Counted from the first letter of the stretch, positions 26,249 through 35,660 are shown. The stretch is 64,000 nt of DNA from Brochothrix thermosphacta DSM 20171 = FSL F6-1036 (GCF_036884295.1 NZ_CP145608.1:2226285-2290284); one strand, 5' to 3'. The notes: generated by a model from the sequence alone, not told the origin. Numbers and translations: made by a program.

Positions 26249-27295
26249 ATGAAAACGGGATTAATATGGAAAGAATGGCGTCAAAACGTTTGGGTTTTTG
26301 TTGCATTTATTATATTAGTTATTGGATATGGACAAATCGAAGTTCATCAAACAATTGAAAATCATAATACACTGCAAAAATATTACCAATCGGAAGAGTT
26401 CGCACTCAGTCAAAAAAGCAAAGATGAAGATCTATACGAAGATGAAACAGAAATTGAAGACTTGCTTAAAGTCTATGCCGATATGCATGTACCTGCAACA
26501 GTATTTAGTATGATTTTAGTGCTTTTTATGGGACTTAAGATCACTGTGTTTGAAAAAAATAAGCGTGCAGATTATATTGCTCAAGCGATGCCCTATTCCA
26601 AACTTACAATTATTATGCATAAATTATTACTACCTTTAGTTATAATAATTGGTGCTTGTTTGCTCTATAGTGTCACCACTTATCTTACATTTACTGCTAA
26701 TGTTGACGCACATTATCTGTTCACCCTAAATGAATGGCTTATCAGTAATCTGAACGCTTTACTTCTATTGCTTCTTATTTTTAGCTTTAGTTTTATGATG
26801 GGAACACTTATTGGTGACGTTGTCGTTGCAGTTGCTGCAACAGGTGCTTTGTTATTATCGGCGATGGTAATTACAGTAGGAACACTTCGCTATAATATTA
26901 TCGGTTTTTATGCCTACTTTAAGAATAGTACGATAGAAAGCATTTCAAATTCTGACGACCTTTCCTTCTTATTTGATAGAGCTCCTTATGCCAATTATAT
27001 AATTTTAATCATATTAGTTGTTGTTTTTCTTATACTAGGTTGTCTTTTTTATAGTAAAGCCTCATTAGAGAATAATGGTTTAATGTTGATGTTACCGAAA
27101 GCACGTATGCCTATTTTAATCATTGGTGCACTTTACACAGCATTGATTTTAACTACTTTAAATATTGATAATGATAATCGTGTGAGTGACGCTATGGTTA
27201 AATCTTATCTACTCCACTTTGGATTAACGGCCCTTATTGCGTTTGCTATTGGTTGGGTATTATTCTATAAAGTGAAAAAATTACGACGTATTTAA
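26249..27295 (+). CDS. ABC-2 type permease
   Basis: A 348-residue membrane protein that starts MKTGLIWKEWRQNVW, typical of ABC-2 permeases. Membrane segments cluster near residues 13-30, 90-110 and 125-220 and in a C-terminal group to residue 340. An acidic extracytoplasmic loop (DEDLYEDETEIEDLL) lies between the first two. It forms the channel for the YtrB-like ATPase. The ATG at 26249 has AGGAGGACTAAT upstream. Last gene of the gntR operon. Confidence 0.85.
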   Translation: MKTGLIWKEWRQNVWVFVAFIILVIGYGQIEVHQTIENHNTLQKYYQSEEFALSQKSKDEDLYEDETEIEDLLKVYADMHVPATVFSMILVLFMGLKITVFEKNKRADYIAQAMPYSKLTIIMHKLLLPLVIIIGACLLYSVTTYLTFTANVDAHYLFTLNEWLISNLNALLLLLLIFSFSFMMGTLIGDVVVAVAATGALLLSAMVITVGTLRYNIIGFYAYFKNSTIESISNSDDLSFLFDRAPYANYIILIILVVVFLILGCLFYSKASLENNGLMLMLPKARMPILIIGALYTALILTTLNIDNDNRVSDAMVKSYLLHFGLTALIAFAIGWVLFYKVKKLRRI

Positions 27296-27363
27296 CAAAA
27301 TCTTCTTCGTAATAGTGTTTTCGTGATTCTGTCACTTTTCAACTCTCACATCATTACTTCACA

Positions 27364-27372
27364 TGCTATACT
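27364..27372 (+). promoter_or_regulatory. Extended -10 of the Crp/Fnr-type gene
   Basis: TGCTATACT fits TGNTATAAT with one mismatch, 37 bases before the start codon. There is no good -35. Confidence 0.55.
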
Positions 27373-27408
27373 AGATGGATAAGGAATGAAGTAATTGGGA
27401 GGTTCTCT

Positions 27409-28068
27409 ATGATGAACGAACACATTCTAGTTGATTATATCGCACGCAAGCAACCTACTGTTATTACTAAAAAGAAGAACACTTATCTTGCTTATGATGG
27501 TGATGACATCAGTTACGTTGATATTTTGAAAAGTGGTATTGTCAAAATCAGTGTCATATTAAAAGATGGTCGTGAATTTAATATAGCTTATAAAAACAAG
27601 TTGGAAATTGTTACACTGATGAAAGATGAAGAATCCGCCATCACACAAGCGCCTTATAATGTTCGCATTGAATCTGACACCGCTGAGTTTTATCGTATTG
27701 ATCGTTTAGAATTTTGGGAAGACGCAATGTATCATCAAGATTTATTGCTCTATACAAAAGAATTTTATCGTCAATCACTTCAATCAATCACACAGCATAT
27801 GCAACATATGGTAATGAACGGTAAAAAAGGCGCGTTATGCGCATTATTATTGGAACTATCTCAACAATTTGGCGTACAAACAACTGAAGGAATCCAACTC
27901 AGCATTCATATTACAAATGAAGATATTGCTGCCTTTTGTGGGATAAGCTCTGATACAAGCGTTAGTAGGATGTTACGTGAGCTGCGTGAACACGGCGCAC
28001 TCGCAACTGAGAACAATAATTTTTTAATCACAGACAAAGAATACTTGGAAGAATTTTTAGCAATTTAA
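27409..28068 (+). CDS. Crp/Fnr-family transcription regulator
   Basis: A 219-residue protein with a cyclic-nucleotide-binding-type beta-roll (residues 1-110), a dimer helix (120-140) and a C-terminal HTH_Crp domain. The recognition helix is in ITNEDIAAFCGISSDTSVSRMLREL. The nucleotide-binding motif and the Fnr-type N-terminal cysteine cluster are both missing, so the signal is not cAMP or a CxxC iron-sulfur cluster. It resembles the PrfA/Flp-like regulators of Listeria and lactic acid bacteria. It converges on pflA-pflB; control of anaerobic genes is possible but only inferred. RBS GGGAGGTTCTCT. Confidence 0.88.
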   Translation: MMNEHILVDYIARKQPTVITKKKNTYLAYDGDDISYVDILKSGIVKISVILKDGREFNIAYKNKLEIVTLMKDEESAITQAPYNVRIESDTAEFYRIDRLEFWEDAMYHQDLLLYTKEFYRQSLQSITQHMQHMVMNGKKGALCALLLELSQQFGVQTTEGIQLSIHITNEDIAAFCGISSDTSVSRMLRELREHGALATENNNFLITDKEYLEEFLAI

Positions 28069-28104
28069 TAGTGAAAGTGAAAGCAAACGTTCAGCTACAA
28101 AGAA

Positions 28105-28195
28105 ATTGGAGAAAACACTATTTTGACGTAATTTGTCAGGATAGTGTTTTTGAAATTTTGCAGGAGTTGTTTGTCTTTAAGTAAAAGCAACTTCA
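28105..28195 (+). repeat. Tandem unit 1 with a terminator hairpin
   Basis: Begins ATTGGAGAAAA and ends TAAAAGCAACTTCA. It contains the hairpin AACACTAT..TGAC-N7-GTCA..ATAGTGTT followed by TTT, which serves as the terminator of the Crp/Fnr-type gene. Confidence 0.7.
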
Positions 28196-28216
28196 CACCC
28201 ATTTAAAACTGAAGAG

Positions 28217-28316
28217 ATTGGAGAAAATCTCTTGTTGACGCTCTATGTCAGAATAGTGTTTTTGAAATCTCACAATTTTTGGTGTGAAGTGCTGGAGATA
28301 AATAAAAGCAACTTCA
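28217..28316 (+). repeat. Tandem unit 2, hairpin arm degenerate
   Basis: Shares the ATTGGAGAAAA start, the TTGACG-N6-TGTCAG core, the AATAGTGTTTTTGAAAT block and the TAAAAGCAACTTCA end with unit 1. The left outer arm (TCTCTTG) no longer pairs with ATAGTGTT. The middle is about nine bases longer. Confidence 0.65.
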
Positions 28317-28351
28317 AGTTCCTTACATTCAAAAAAATTAAAATAAAACAA

Positions 28352-28384
28352 AAAACTCGAGGAGCTATTCCCTCGAGTTTTTGT
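28352..28384. terminator. Bidirectional terminator between the regulator and pflA
   Basis: Perfect 11-base arms AAAACTCGAGG (28352-28362) and CCTCGAGTTTT (28371-28381), with T-rich flanks on both strands. Confidence 0.85.
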
Positions 28385-28394
28385 TTATTTCTAT

Positions 28395-29144
28395 TTAATT
28401 ATATTTAGCTGTACCTAATAATTCATTCGCCATTTCAACAACTGGACTTTCAGGTGCATTGATACCTTCCAACGGGTATTCCAATCCTAATTCTTTCCAT
28501 TTGTAAACACCCATTGTATGGTAAGGTAACACCTCTACCCGTTCAACGTTTGGCAATGTTTCAATAAAAGTATTTAAATCGGTCAAGTCTTGCGGATCAT
28601 CCGTTTTTGTTGGTATCAAAACATGACGAATCCAGATGGGTTGCTCATGATCGCGAAGATAGTGGGCAAAATCTAAAATTGGTGCATTAGGACGTGTTGT
28701 AAGTTCACGATGTTTAGCTGGATTAATCTGTTTAATATCCAACATGATTAAATCAGTCACTGCCAACAATCGATCCATTTTATCAATAAATTTAGGTGAG
28801 CGACTAAAACAACCACCACATGAATCTATCGTTGTATGAACACCCGCTTCTTTACACAATGTGAATAAATCGATTAAAAAATCGAGATGAAGCAATGGCT
28901 CACCCCCACTGACCGTGATTCCACCGCCTGATGCATCCCAGAACTCTTTATATTGTATCGCTTCATAAAATACTTCTTGTGCTGTACGTTCTGTTCCAGT
29001 ACCAATTTTCCAAGTATCTGGATTGTGGCAAAACTGACAACGTAACAAACACCCTTGCATAAATACGATAAAACGAATGCCTGGGCCATCAACAGTCCCC
29101 ATTGATTCAACGGAGTGTACACGGCCAATTGCAGATCCTGTCAT
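28395..29144 (-). CDS. pflA: Pyruvate formate-lyase activating enzyme
   Basis: A 249-residue radical-SAM enzyme. The iron-sulfur motif CLLRCQFCHNPDTW (CxxxCxxC) lies near residues 31-44, followed by the GGGITVSGGEPLL SAM-binding stretch. It generates the glycyl radical on the PflB encoded 60 bases upstream. RBS AAAGGATGAAGAAC. Cytoplasmic and active only without oxygen. Confidence 0.95.
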   Translation of the reverse strand: MTGSAIGRVHSVESMGTVDGPGIRFIVFMQGCLLRCQFCHNPDTWKIGTGTERTAQEVFYEAIQYKEFWDASGGGITVSGGEPLLHLDFLIDLFTLCKEAGVHTTIDSCGGCFSRSPKFIDKMDRLLAVTDLIMLDIKQINPAKHRELTTRPNAPILDFAHYLRDHEQPIWIRHVLIPTKTDDPQDLTDLNTFIETLPNVERVEVLPYHTMGVYKWKELGLEYPLEGINAPESPVVEMANELLGTAKYN

Positions 29145-29204
29145 TGTTCTTCATCCTTTCATTTAACGCTTTATTAAGTGCTTCACACGCAATACCCGCT
29201 TTTA

Positions 29205-31472
29205 CTACATTGTTTCATGCATAGTTCGTTTAATAACTTCTAACTGTTGTTCACGTGTTAATTTAATGAAGTTAACAGCGTAACCAGATACACGAATTGT
29301 TAATTGTGGATAGTCTTCTGGATGGTCCATTGCGTCTAATAATGTATCGCGATTAAAGACGTTAATATTTAAATGATGTCCCATTTTAGCTGAATAACCA
29401 TCTAACATACCGACAAGGTTACTAATTTGAGAATTTTCTTCACGGCCTAAAGCTTTCGGTACGATTGAGAATGTGTTTGAAATTCCATCTTGTCCTTCGC
29501 TATATGGCAGTTTAGCAACAGATGCTAATGATGCTAATGCCCCTTTAGTGTCGCGACCATGCATTGGGTTTGCTCCAGGTGCAAACGCTTCGCCTTCACG
29601 ACGACCATCTGGTGTGTTCCCTGTTTTCTTACCATAAACAACATTAGAAGTAATTGTTAAAACAGATGTTGTATGTTTTGCATTACGGTATGTTGGGTGT
29701 TTTTTAACTTTAGTCATAAATGTTTTTAATAACCAAACAGCAATATCATCGGCACGGTCATCATTGTTACCGTATTTAGGATAATCACCTTCAATTGTGT
29801 AATCAACTACAATACCGTTTTCATCACGAATTGTTTTAACTGTTGCGTATTTAATTGCTGATAATGAATCGACAGTAACCGAGAGACCTGCGATACCTGT
29901 TGCCATCGTACGTAAAACATCTGTGTCATGAAGTGCCATTTCGATGCGTTCGTATGAATATTTATCATGCATGAAGTGAATCACGTTTAATGTATTGAGA
30001 TATAATTCTGCAATCCAATCCATCATTACATCATATTTCTCCATTACTTCATCAAAATCTAATACTTCTGAAGTAATCGCACGGTATGCTGGCGACACTT
30101 GTTCTTTGCTCTTTTCATCTACACCACCATTAATAGCGTAAAGTAATGTTTTAGCTAAGTTGGCACGCGCACCAAAGAATTGCATTTGTTTACCGATACG
30201 CATTGCTGATACACAACAAGCAATCCCGTAATCATCGCCCCAATCAGAACGCATTACATCATCATTTTCATATTGAATAGCTGACGTTTCAATCGACATC
30301 ATCGCACAGAAGTTTTTAAAACCTTGTGGTAAACGTGTTGACCATAAAACAGTTAAGTTTGGCTCAGGCGCTGGTCCTAAGTTACTTAGTGTATGTAAGA
30401 AACGGAAACTGTTTTTAGTTACAAGATGACGACCATCTTCACCTACACCACCGATTGATTCAGTTACCCATGTTGGATCACCTGAGAATAGCTCATTGTA
30501 ATCTGGTGTTCGTGCAAATTTAACCAAACGCAATTTCATAATGAAATGATCGACAATTTCTTGTACACTTTCTTCGGTTAATGTGCCATTTTTTAAATCG
30601 CGTTCAATATAAATATCAAGGAATGTTGATGTACGCCCTAATGACATCGCTGCTCCGTTTTGTTCTTTGATTGCAGCAAGATAACCTAAGTATAACCATT
30701 GGAATGCTTCTTGCGTATTTGCAGCTGGACGTGAAATATCAAACCCGTATGTTTGCCCTAATTTTTTTAATTCTGCTAATGCACGAATTTGTTCATTAAT
30801 TTCTTCACGTTGACGAATAACATCTTCTAACATTGCATTGTCATTTGAAGTATTTAAATCTGCTTTTTTCAAGGCAATTAAATGATCAATTCCGTATAAT
30901 GCTACACGACGGTAATCACCGATAATACGGCCACGACCATAAGCATCTGGTAAACCAGTAATGATTCCTGATTTACGAGCAGCACGCATTGCTGGTGTAT
31001 AGGCATCAAAAACACCTTGGTTATGTGTTTTACGATATTCAGAGAAGATATGTGATATCTCTTCATCAATCTTAAAGCCATAAGATTCAGCAGCTTGTTC
31101 ACTCATACGAATACCACCGAAAGGTTGTAAACCACGTTTGAATGGTTTCTCTGTTTGGAAACCAACAATTGTTTCTAATTCTTTATTTAAATAGCCAGGA
31201 CCATGCGAAGTAATACTCGATACAACTTTCGTATCCATATCCAACACACCGCCGGCCTTACGTTCTTCTTCATTTAATTTCATTACTTGTTCCCATAAAG
31301 CATTTGTTGCTTCTGTTGGACCCGCTAAAAATTGATCGTCGCCATCATAGGCTGTATAGTTTTTTTGGATAAATTCACGAACATCCACACCATTTTCCCA
31401 GTCACCACGATTAAAACCTTGCCATTCATAATGTTTCTCTGTGCTATTTTGTTTCATGTCATTTTTCATCAT
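29205..31472 (-). CDS. pflB: Pyruvate formate-lyase
   Basis: A 755-residue glycyl-radical enzyme that converts pyruvate plus CoA to acetyl-CoA plus formate. The catalytic cysteine pair is in [10 protein letters not shown] and the radical glycine (Gly730) is in [10 protein letters not shown] near the C-terminus. Full family length. The ATG at 31472 (AGGAGGTTTTAAAA upstream) is followed at once by a second ATG that could also serve. First gene of pflB-pflA. Dyads in the upstream region at 31505-31529 and 31635-31656 may be operators. Confidence 0.96.
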   Translation of the reverse strand: MMKNDMKQNSTEKHYEWQGFNRGDWENGVDVREFIQKNYTAYDGDDQFLAGPTEATNALWEQVMKLNEEERKAGGVLDMDTKVVSSITSHGPGYLNKELETIVGFQTEKPFKRGLQPFGGIRMSEQAAESYGFKIDEEISHIFSEYRKTHNQGVFDAYTPAMRAARKSGIITGLPDAYGRGRIIGDYRRVALYGIDHLIALKKADLNTSNDNAMLEDVIRQREEINEQIRALAELKKLGQTYGFDISRPAANTQEAFQWLYLGYLAAIKEQNGAAMSLGRTSTFLDIYIERDLKNGTLTEESVQEIVDHFIMKLRLVKFARTPDYNELFSGDPTWVTESIGGVGEDGRHLVTKNSFRFLHTLSNLGPAPEPNLTVLWSTRLPQGFKNFCAMMSIETSAIQYENDDVMRSDWGDDYGIACCVSAMRIGKQMQFFGARANLAKTLLYAINGGVDEKSKEQVSPAYRAITSEVLDFDEVMEKYDVMMDWIAELYLNTLNVIHFMHDKYSYERIEMALHDTDVLRTMATGIAGLSVTVDSLSAIKYATVKTIRDENGIVVDYTIEGDYPKYGNNDDRADDIAVWLLKTFMTKVKKHPTYRNAKHTTSVLTITSNVVYGKKTGNTPDGRREGEAFAPGANPMHGRDTKGALASLASVAKLPYSEGQDGISNTFSIVPKALGREENSQISNLVGMLDGYSAKMGHHLNINVFNRDTLLDAMDHPEDYPQLTIRVSGYAVNFIKLTREQQLEVIKRTMHETM

Positions 31473-31504
31473 TTTTAAAACCTCCTATTATGATTACTTA
31501 TCTT

Positions 31505-31529
31505 GTATTCTAATTATAGTTTAGAATAC
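31505..31529 (-). promoter_or_regulatory. Dyad over the putative pflB -10 box
   Basis: The perfect arms GTATTCTAA (31505-31513) and TTAGAATAC (31521-31529) are separated by seven bases. On the minus strand the centre reads TATAAT, about 35 bases from the pflB start. It may be an operator for an anaerobic or redox regulator; it matches neither a Rex nor an Fnr consensus. Confidence 0.45.
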
Positions 31530-31634
31530 TAACACAGTATTCTCTCATACAGATGATATTAACAAATGATAAGTAGGTTAAACGCTTCTACCACTATAAA
31601 GACCGAAAAAACTGACATGTAAGGGTTTCAATCT

Positions 31635-31656
31635 CGTTGCTTAATTTGGAGCAACG
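31635..31656. promoter_or_regulatory. Second dyad in the pflB upstream region
   Basis: The perfect arms CGTTGCT (31635-31641) and AGCAACG (31650-31656) have an 8-base spacer and lie about 160 bases before pflB. Function unknown. Confidence 0.35.
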
Positions 31657-31732
31657 ACAGAGTTGTGTCAATATTTCAACGTTGTGCTGTATTACACTAA
31701 ATTCAAAGCTGTTATAGTCCTATTTCGGCATA

Positions 31733-31772
31733 ACAAAAAAGCACTCTGACATATATCGTCAGAATGCTTTAA
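31733..31772 (-). terminator. Terminator of the purine nucleoside operon, TGAC-N7-GTCA type
   Basis: The arms 31738-31750 and 31758-31770 pair around the core TGAC-N7-GTCA and are followed on the minus strand by TTTTTTG. Confidence 0.8.
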
Positions 31773-31819
31773 TCTAAAATTTCACTCGTTTATGTTCATC
31801 TTTTGTAAAAAATTTGTTG

Positions 31820-33070
31820 TTATACTTTTACATTTTTCATTTTCTCAACATCGTGCTTGTAATGGAATGTGAAGTGGAAAATCACAGCTAATACTAATGT
31901 GTACGCCGCAAATATTAACCAAATCGCTGGCCAATTTTTAACGCCATCCACTGTAAAGTAATCAACAATCATTCCACTACCAATCGCACCGACATAAGCT
32001 CCCAAGCCGTTAACCATTGTCATGAATAAACCTTGAGCGCTCGCACGAATGCTTGAATCCACCTCTTGCTCGATAAAAATCGATCCAGAGACATTGAAGA
32101 AGTCAAATGCGCAACCGTATACAATCATTGATAACAATAAGAAAGTGAAACCTAGTGGTGATGGATCGCCAAAGGCAAACAATCCAAAACGTAATGTCCA
32201 AGCAATCATACTCATCAAAATAACTTTCTTAATTCCATATTTTTTCAAGAAAAATGGAATCGCCAAGATGAAAAATACTTCAGCTATTTGTGACACAGAC
32301 AGTAAAATTGATGGGTATTTAACAACTAAGCTACCCGCAAATTCTGGGTTTAAACCAAAATCATGTAAGAATGGATTTCCAAATGTATTTGTAATTTGTA
32401 AAACAACACCTAATAACATAGAGAATAAGAAGAAAATTGCCATTTTTGGCTTTTTAAATAATACAAATGCCTCTAAGCCTAACAAACTAACCCAGCCTTG
32501 TTTGCCTTTTTTCTTCACAACTGGAATAGATGGTAACGTCAATGAATACAACGCTAGTGCCAATGATGCGCCTGAAGCGATGTACAATTGCGCTTTACTA
32601 AGCTCAAGTCCAAGTAAGCTAATTGCCCACATAGCAACGATGAAACCAATGGTTCCAAAAACACGTATTCCTGGGAAATTTGCTACAGTATCTAATTTGT
32701 ACTTTTCTAACACAGCATATGATACCGTGTTTGATAAGGCCAATGTTGGCATAAATACCATTGCGTTTACAAGCATTACCCAAAACATCGTTGCAGAGTC
32801 CGTCACGGATGCTGCATAAAACAAGGCGATGGCTGCAATAAAGTGGCACAGTGTGAATAACCAATTGGCCCGTACCCATTTATCCGCAATAATACCAATA
32901 ATACTCGGCATCAATATCGCTGCAATCCCTTTTGAACTGTAGACAATCCCAACTTCGGCACCCGTAAATCCTAATGTGTTAATCATATAGGAACCCATTG
33001 TGATTAACCAACTACCCCAAATAAAATACTGTAAAAATGACATGATTTTTAAACGATTTTTAATGCCCAT
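31820..33070 (-). CDS. Nucleoside transporter (NupG-type MFS)
   Basis: A 416-residue carrier with twelve predicted helices of the nucleoside:H+ symporter family (NupG/XapB). Its start LKIMSFLQYFIWGSWLITMGSYM is characteristic, and conserved charged loops such as IADKWVRANWL follow. It takes up purine nucleosides for the phosphorylase encoded upstream on the same strand. RBS GAGGAGGTAAGACAG before the ATG at 33070. The gap to punA is 127 bases; the shared direction and terminator suggest one transcript. Confidence 0.88.
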   Translation of the reverse strand: MGIKNRLKIMSFLQYFIWGSWLITMGSYMINTLGFTGAEVGIVYSSKGIAAILMPSIIGIIADKWVRANWLFTLCHFIAAIALFYAASVTDSATMFWVMLVNAMVFMPTLALSNTVSYAVLEKYKLDTVANFPGIRVFGTIGFIVAMWAISLLGLELSKAQLYIASGASLALALYSLTLPSIPVVKKKGKQGWVSLLGLEAFVLFKKPKMAIFFLFSMLLGVVLQITNTFGNPFLHDFGLNPEFAGSLVVKYPSILLSVSQIAEVFFILAIPFFLKKYGIKKVILMSMIAWTLRFGLFAFGDPSPLGFTFLLLSMIVYGCAFDFFNVSGSIFIEQEVDSSIRASAQGLFMTMVNGLGAYVGAIGSGMIVDYFTVDGVKNWPAIWLIFAAYTLVLAVIFHFTFHYKHDVEKMKNVKV

Positions 33071-33197
33071 CTGTCTTACCTCCTCGTTAGTGGTGTTGTT
33101 TTATTATTGCTGTCAATGCGCTTACTCTGTGCTAATGTTTTCGCGAGAACAGCACTTCCTTTGAGGAGGCAAACTTGCGAACACAAATCATATCAGA

Positions 33198-34016
33198 TTA
33201 GAAACGTGCAATCACTTCTGTTACTAATTTTAAGAATGTTGATTTTACTCGCTCAGCTGTTTCAATGACTTCTTCATGGTTTAATGGTTGATCTAAAATA
33301 CCGCAAGCCATATTAGTTAAGCATGAAATACCTACTGTTTCGATACCTGCATGACGAGCAATCAATGCTTCAGGAACTGTTGACATCCCGACTGCATCAG
33401 CACCTAACGTACGAATCATACGGATTTCAGCAGGTGTTTCATAAGTAGGTCCCGTCCACCATGCATAAACGCCTTCTTGCAAAGTAACATTTTGATCTTT
33501 AGCTACGTCTGAGACAACGCTGCGTAATTGTTTGCTGTACACTTCTGAAACATCAAGGAAACGCACACCCAGTTCATCGTTGTTTGGACCCATTAACGGA
33601 TTATTTGCCGTTAAGTTAATGTGATCTGTGATTAACATTAAATCTCCAGGACTAAAATCAGTATTAACAGCACCACACGCGTTAGTAACAATCATTTTTT
33701 CCATTCCTAATGCCTTCATGACACGTACAGGGAATGTTACTTGATCGAGTGTAAATCCTTCATAGTAGTGGAAACGGCCTTTCATTGCAACGACTGTTTT
33801 TCCAGCAATTGTACCAATAACTAATTCATTTGCGTGGCCAACAGCCGCTGATTTAGCAAAATGTGGAATTTCATCATATGGAATGTGTACTGCATCTTCT
33901 AATGTATCAGCGAATGGACCTAATCCTGATCCTAAAATAATACCGATTGTTGGTGTCACTTTTGTGTGTTTTTCAATATAAGCTTTTGCCTCTAAAATTT
34001 CATTTGTTTTATGCAT
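33198..34016 (-). CDS. punA: Purine nucleoside phosphorylase
   Basis: A 272-residue trimeric PNP (PNP-I). The phosphate site GSGLGPFAD (residues 28-36), the motif VVAMKGRFHYYEGF and the base-binding GAVNTDFSPGDLMLITDHINL are present. It phosphorolyses inosine and guanosine to base plus ribose-1-phosphate. RBS GAGGAGGAATTAAT. A cre-like site lies about 20 bases before the start, consistent with catabolite control of nucleoside use. Confidence 0.94.
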   Translation of the reverse strand: MHKTNEILEAKAYIEKHTKVTPTIGIILGSGLGPFADTLEDAVHIPYDEIPHFAKSAAVGHANELVIGTIAGKTVVAMKGRFHYYEGFTLDQVTFPVRVMKALGMEKMIVTNACGAVNTDFSPGDLMLITDHINLTANNPLMGPNNDELGVRFLDVSEVYSKQLRSVVSDVAKDQNVTLQEGVYAWWTGPTYETPAEIRMIRTLGADAVGMSTVPEALIARHAGIETVGISCLTNMACGILDQPLNHEEVIETAERVKSTFLKLVTEVIARF

Positions 34017-34035
34017 ATTAATTCCTCCTCAATTT

Positions 34036-34049
34036 GTAAAGCGCTTTCA
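34036..34049 (-). promoter_or_regulatory. cre-like site before punA
   Basis: On the minus strand TGAAAGCGCTTTAC matches TGNAANCGNTNNCA except in the last two bases. It lies about 20 bases upstream of the punA start. Confidence 0.55.
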
Positions 34050-34211
34050 TTGTTTCGATACATAAATCGTAACATGACGTTTTTAAAAAGTAAAGAACTT
34101 TTTATCATTTTGGTAATAAGTTATTTATGACCGATGTCTCGACTTGCTTTTAAATACTTTGTTTGCTAATCTTCTTTTAGAGACCACTCGCAAAGGGGGG
34201 CATTTATTATT

Positions 34212-35411
34212 ATGAATGCGATGTTGGAAAGTTTTCATCAACCGAAATCTGCTAAAATTAACAAATTAAAAACGCTCTATCGCGCGATTCAGAAAAACGG
34301 CCCCATTAAAGCCGAAACACTGATGCTTCAAACGAATACAACTCATGCGACATGCGCACGTTTACTAGATGAGCTTCAAAAAAATAACTTGGTATCGGTA
34401 AAATCATCAACGGTTTCCACCGGGGGACGTAAACCCAACCTGTACCAAATAACACCCGATGCTGCTTATTTAATTGGTATTGAAGTCACTGCACTCTATT
34501 CTACAATATCACTGCTTGACCTTCATCTATCCATTAAACAACAAGCAAAAATAAAGACCGCTCACTTCACCTCTATTTATGACACATTAGATTTTATTAT
34601 TACAGAAACAAAAAAATTAGTAACAACCGCTAATTTATCTTTTACTTCTATTATTGGAACCGGGCTTTCAATCGATGATTATTTTGATTCGTTCGACCAT
34701 AAAAAAAATGATTTAACCACTGAAATTAAAACGCTGGAAGCTTATATTGAAGCACAACTTCCTTCCAAAGTGACAATTGGCAGTGGCGTTAACTTTGCAG
34801 CACTAGCCGAATACCGTTTGAATTATGGGGCATCAAGCCGTCGTTTTTTATTCAGCACAAGCGATATGGAGCTAAGAAGTTGTACTTTAACACATGGCGG
34901 AACACCTTTGAGTTCAAATGGAATGTCATTTACATTTGGGCATACAATCATTGATTCTCAGGGGCCGGTCTGTAGCTGTGGGGCAAAAGGTTGTTTACGC
35001 ACATTTAGCTCATTACCTGCTATTAAAGCGGCTATTATCCAACGTGTTAACGCTGGCGAAACATCACAACTATCCGAGGTTGTCTCAAGTATTGAAGAAA
35101 TCGATTTTTTCGACATTTTAAGTGCATCTGAAAATGGGGATACACTCTGTAAAAACGTACTTGAAGAGGCAGCCTATTATTATGGTATCGCATTAAGTAA
35201 TCAGATCATCGTTTATCAACCAGATACCGTCGTTTGCGGCGGGACATTGATTCCTAAAAGTTCATTTTTCGAAGTTGTTCAACGGACAATTGCTGAACGT
35301 CTCGCGCCTTTCTCAGGTATTTCTACTAATGTGTACCCTGCCAAAGATTCTTATGATATTGTTTCACAAGGCGCTGGTGGCATTGTATTAGAGAAATTAT
35401 TACGTTCATAA
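34212..35411 (+). CDS. ROK-family transcription regulator (NagC/XylR-like)
   Basis: A 399-residue protein. The N-terminal winged helix (residues 15-75, with THATCARLLDELQKNNLV) is followed by the GGRKP linker, then a ROK sugar-sensing domain. The zinc motif CSCGAKGCLRTFSS lies in the middle and GVVCGG-type motif TVVCGGTLIP near the end. The kinase ATP loop DxGxT is not kept (VTALYSTISLLDL), so it is a sensor rather than a sugar kinase. Divergent from punA and upstream of the Endo H-like gene; either could be a target. RBS AAAGGGGGG. Confidence 0.87.
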   Translation: MNAMLESFHQPKSAKINKLKTLYRAIQKNGPIKAETLMLQTNTTHATCARLLDELQKNNLVSVKSSTVSTGGRKPNLYQITPDAAYLIGIEVTALYSTISLLDLHLSIKQQAKIKTAHFTSIYDTLDFIITETKKLVTTANLSFTSIIGTGLSIDDYFDSFDHKKNDLTTEIKTLEAYIEAQLPSKVTIGSGVNFAALAEYRLNYGASSRRFLFSTSDMELRSCTLTHGGTPLSSNGMSFTFGHTIIDSQGPVCSCGAKGCLRTFSSLPAIKAAIIQRVNAGETSQLSEVVSSIEEIDFFDILSASENGDTLCKNVLEEAAYYYGIALSNQIIVYQPDTVVCGGTLIPKSSFFEVVQRTIAERLAPFSGISTNVYPAKDSYDIVSQGAGGIVLEKLLRS

Positions 35412-35443
35412 CATTTGTTTGAACACCACTCAACTCCAAAATA

Positions 35444-35498
35444 ACACTCCCCTCTTTGCCTTTGTCCTATGAAGTTGGAGGCGAGTGTTTTTTTTGAT
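35444..35498 (+). terminator. Terminator after the ROK regulator
   Basis: The arms AACACTCCCCTC (35444-35455) and GAGGCGAGTGTT (35479-35490) pair with one mismatch. TTTTTT follows. Confidence 0.8.
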
Positions 35499-35646
35499 TG
35501 TAACTGCCTGTTTGATAATTTGGTCCTATTAATCAGGATTAACTTTTTTTATAATCATTGTCTATTCAATCGAACGAGACTTTCTTTAGCAATTGCGTAA
35601 AAAGTAGAAGGCTTGACAATTAATGTCAGTTACTACATCATAAAAA

Positions 35647-35660
35647 TGTAAGCGCTGTCT
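35647..35660 (+). promoter_or_regulatory. cre site upstream of the Endo H-like gene
   Basis: TGTAAGCGCTGTCT matches the CcpA consensus at 13 of 14 positions, about 45 bases before the start codon. Confidence 0.6.

Larger units (their letters stand above)
28069..28394 (+). other. Intergenic region with a tandem imperfect duplication
   Basis: This 326-base stretch holds two related units (28105-28195 and 28217-28316, offset 112 bases) and then a bidirectional terminator (28352-28381). No convincing coding frame: an in-frame resemblance between the units is interrupted by a stop in the first. Confidence 0.6.
31473..31819. other. Intergenic region upstream of pflB
   Basis: These 347 bases contain a 9-7-9 dyad over a possible pflB -10 (31505-31529), a 7-8-7 dyad (31635-31656) and the terminator of the nucleoside operon (31733-31772). 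No gene seen. Confidence 0.6.

Noticed and set aside
28235..28375. Possible small peptide gene starting TTG in tandem unit 2
   Set aside because: The matching frame in unit 1 has a stop after two codons, and the downstream part runs into the terminator.
32049..32819. 256-codon antisense frame in the nucleoside transporter gene
   Set aside because: Long only because of the codon bias of the NupG-type gene on the other strand; no start signals and no recognisable domain.
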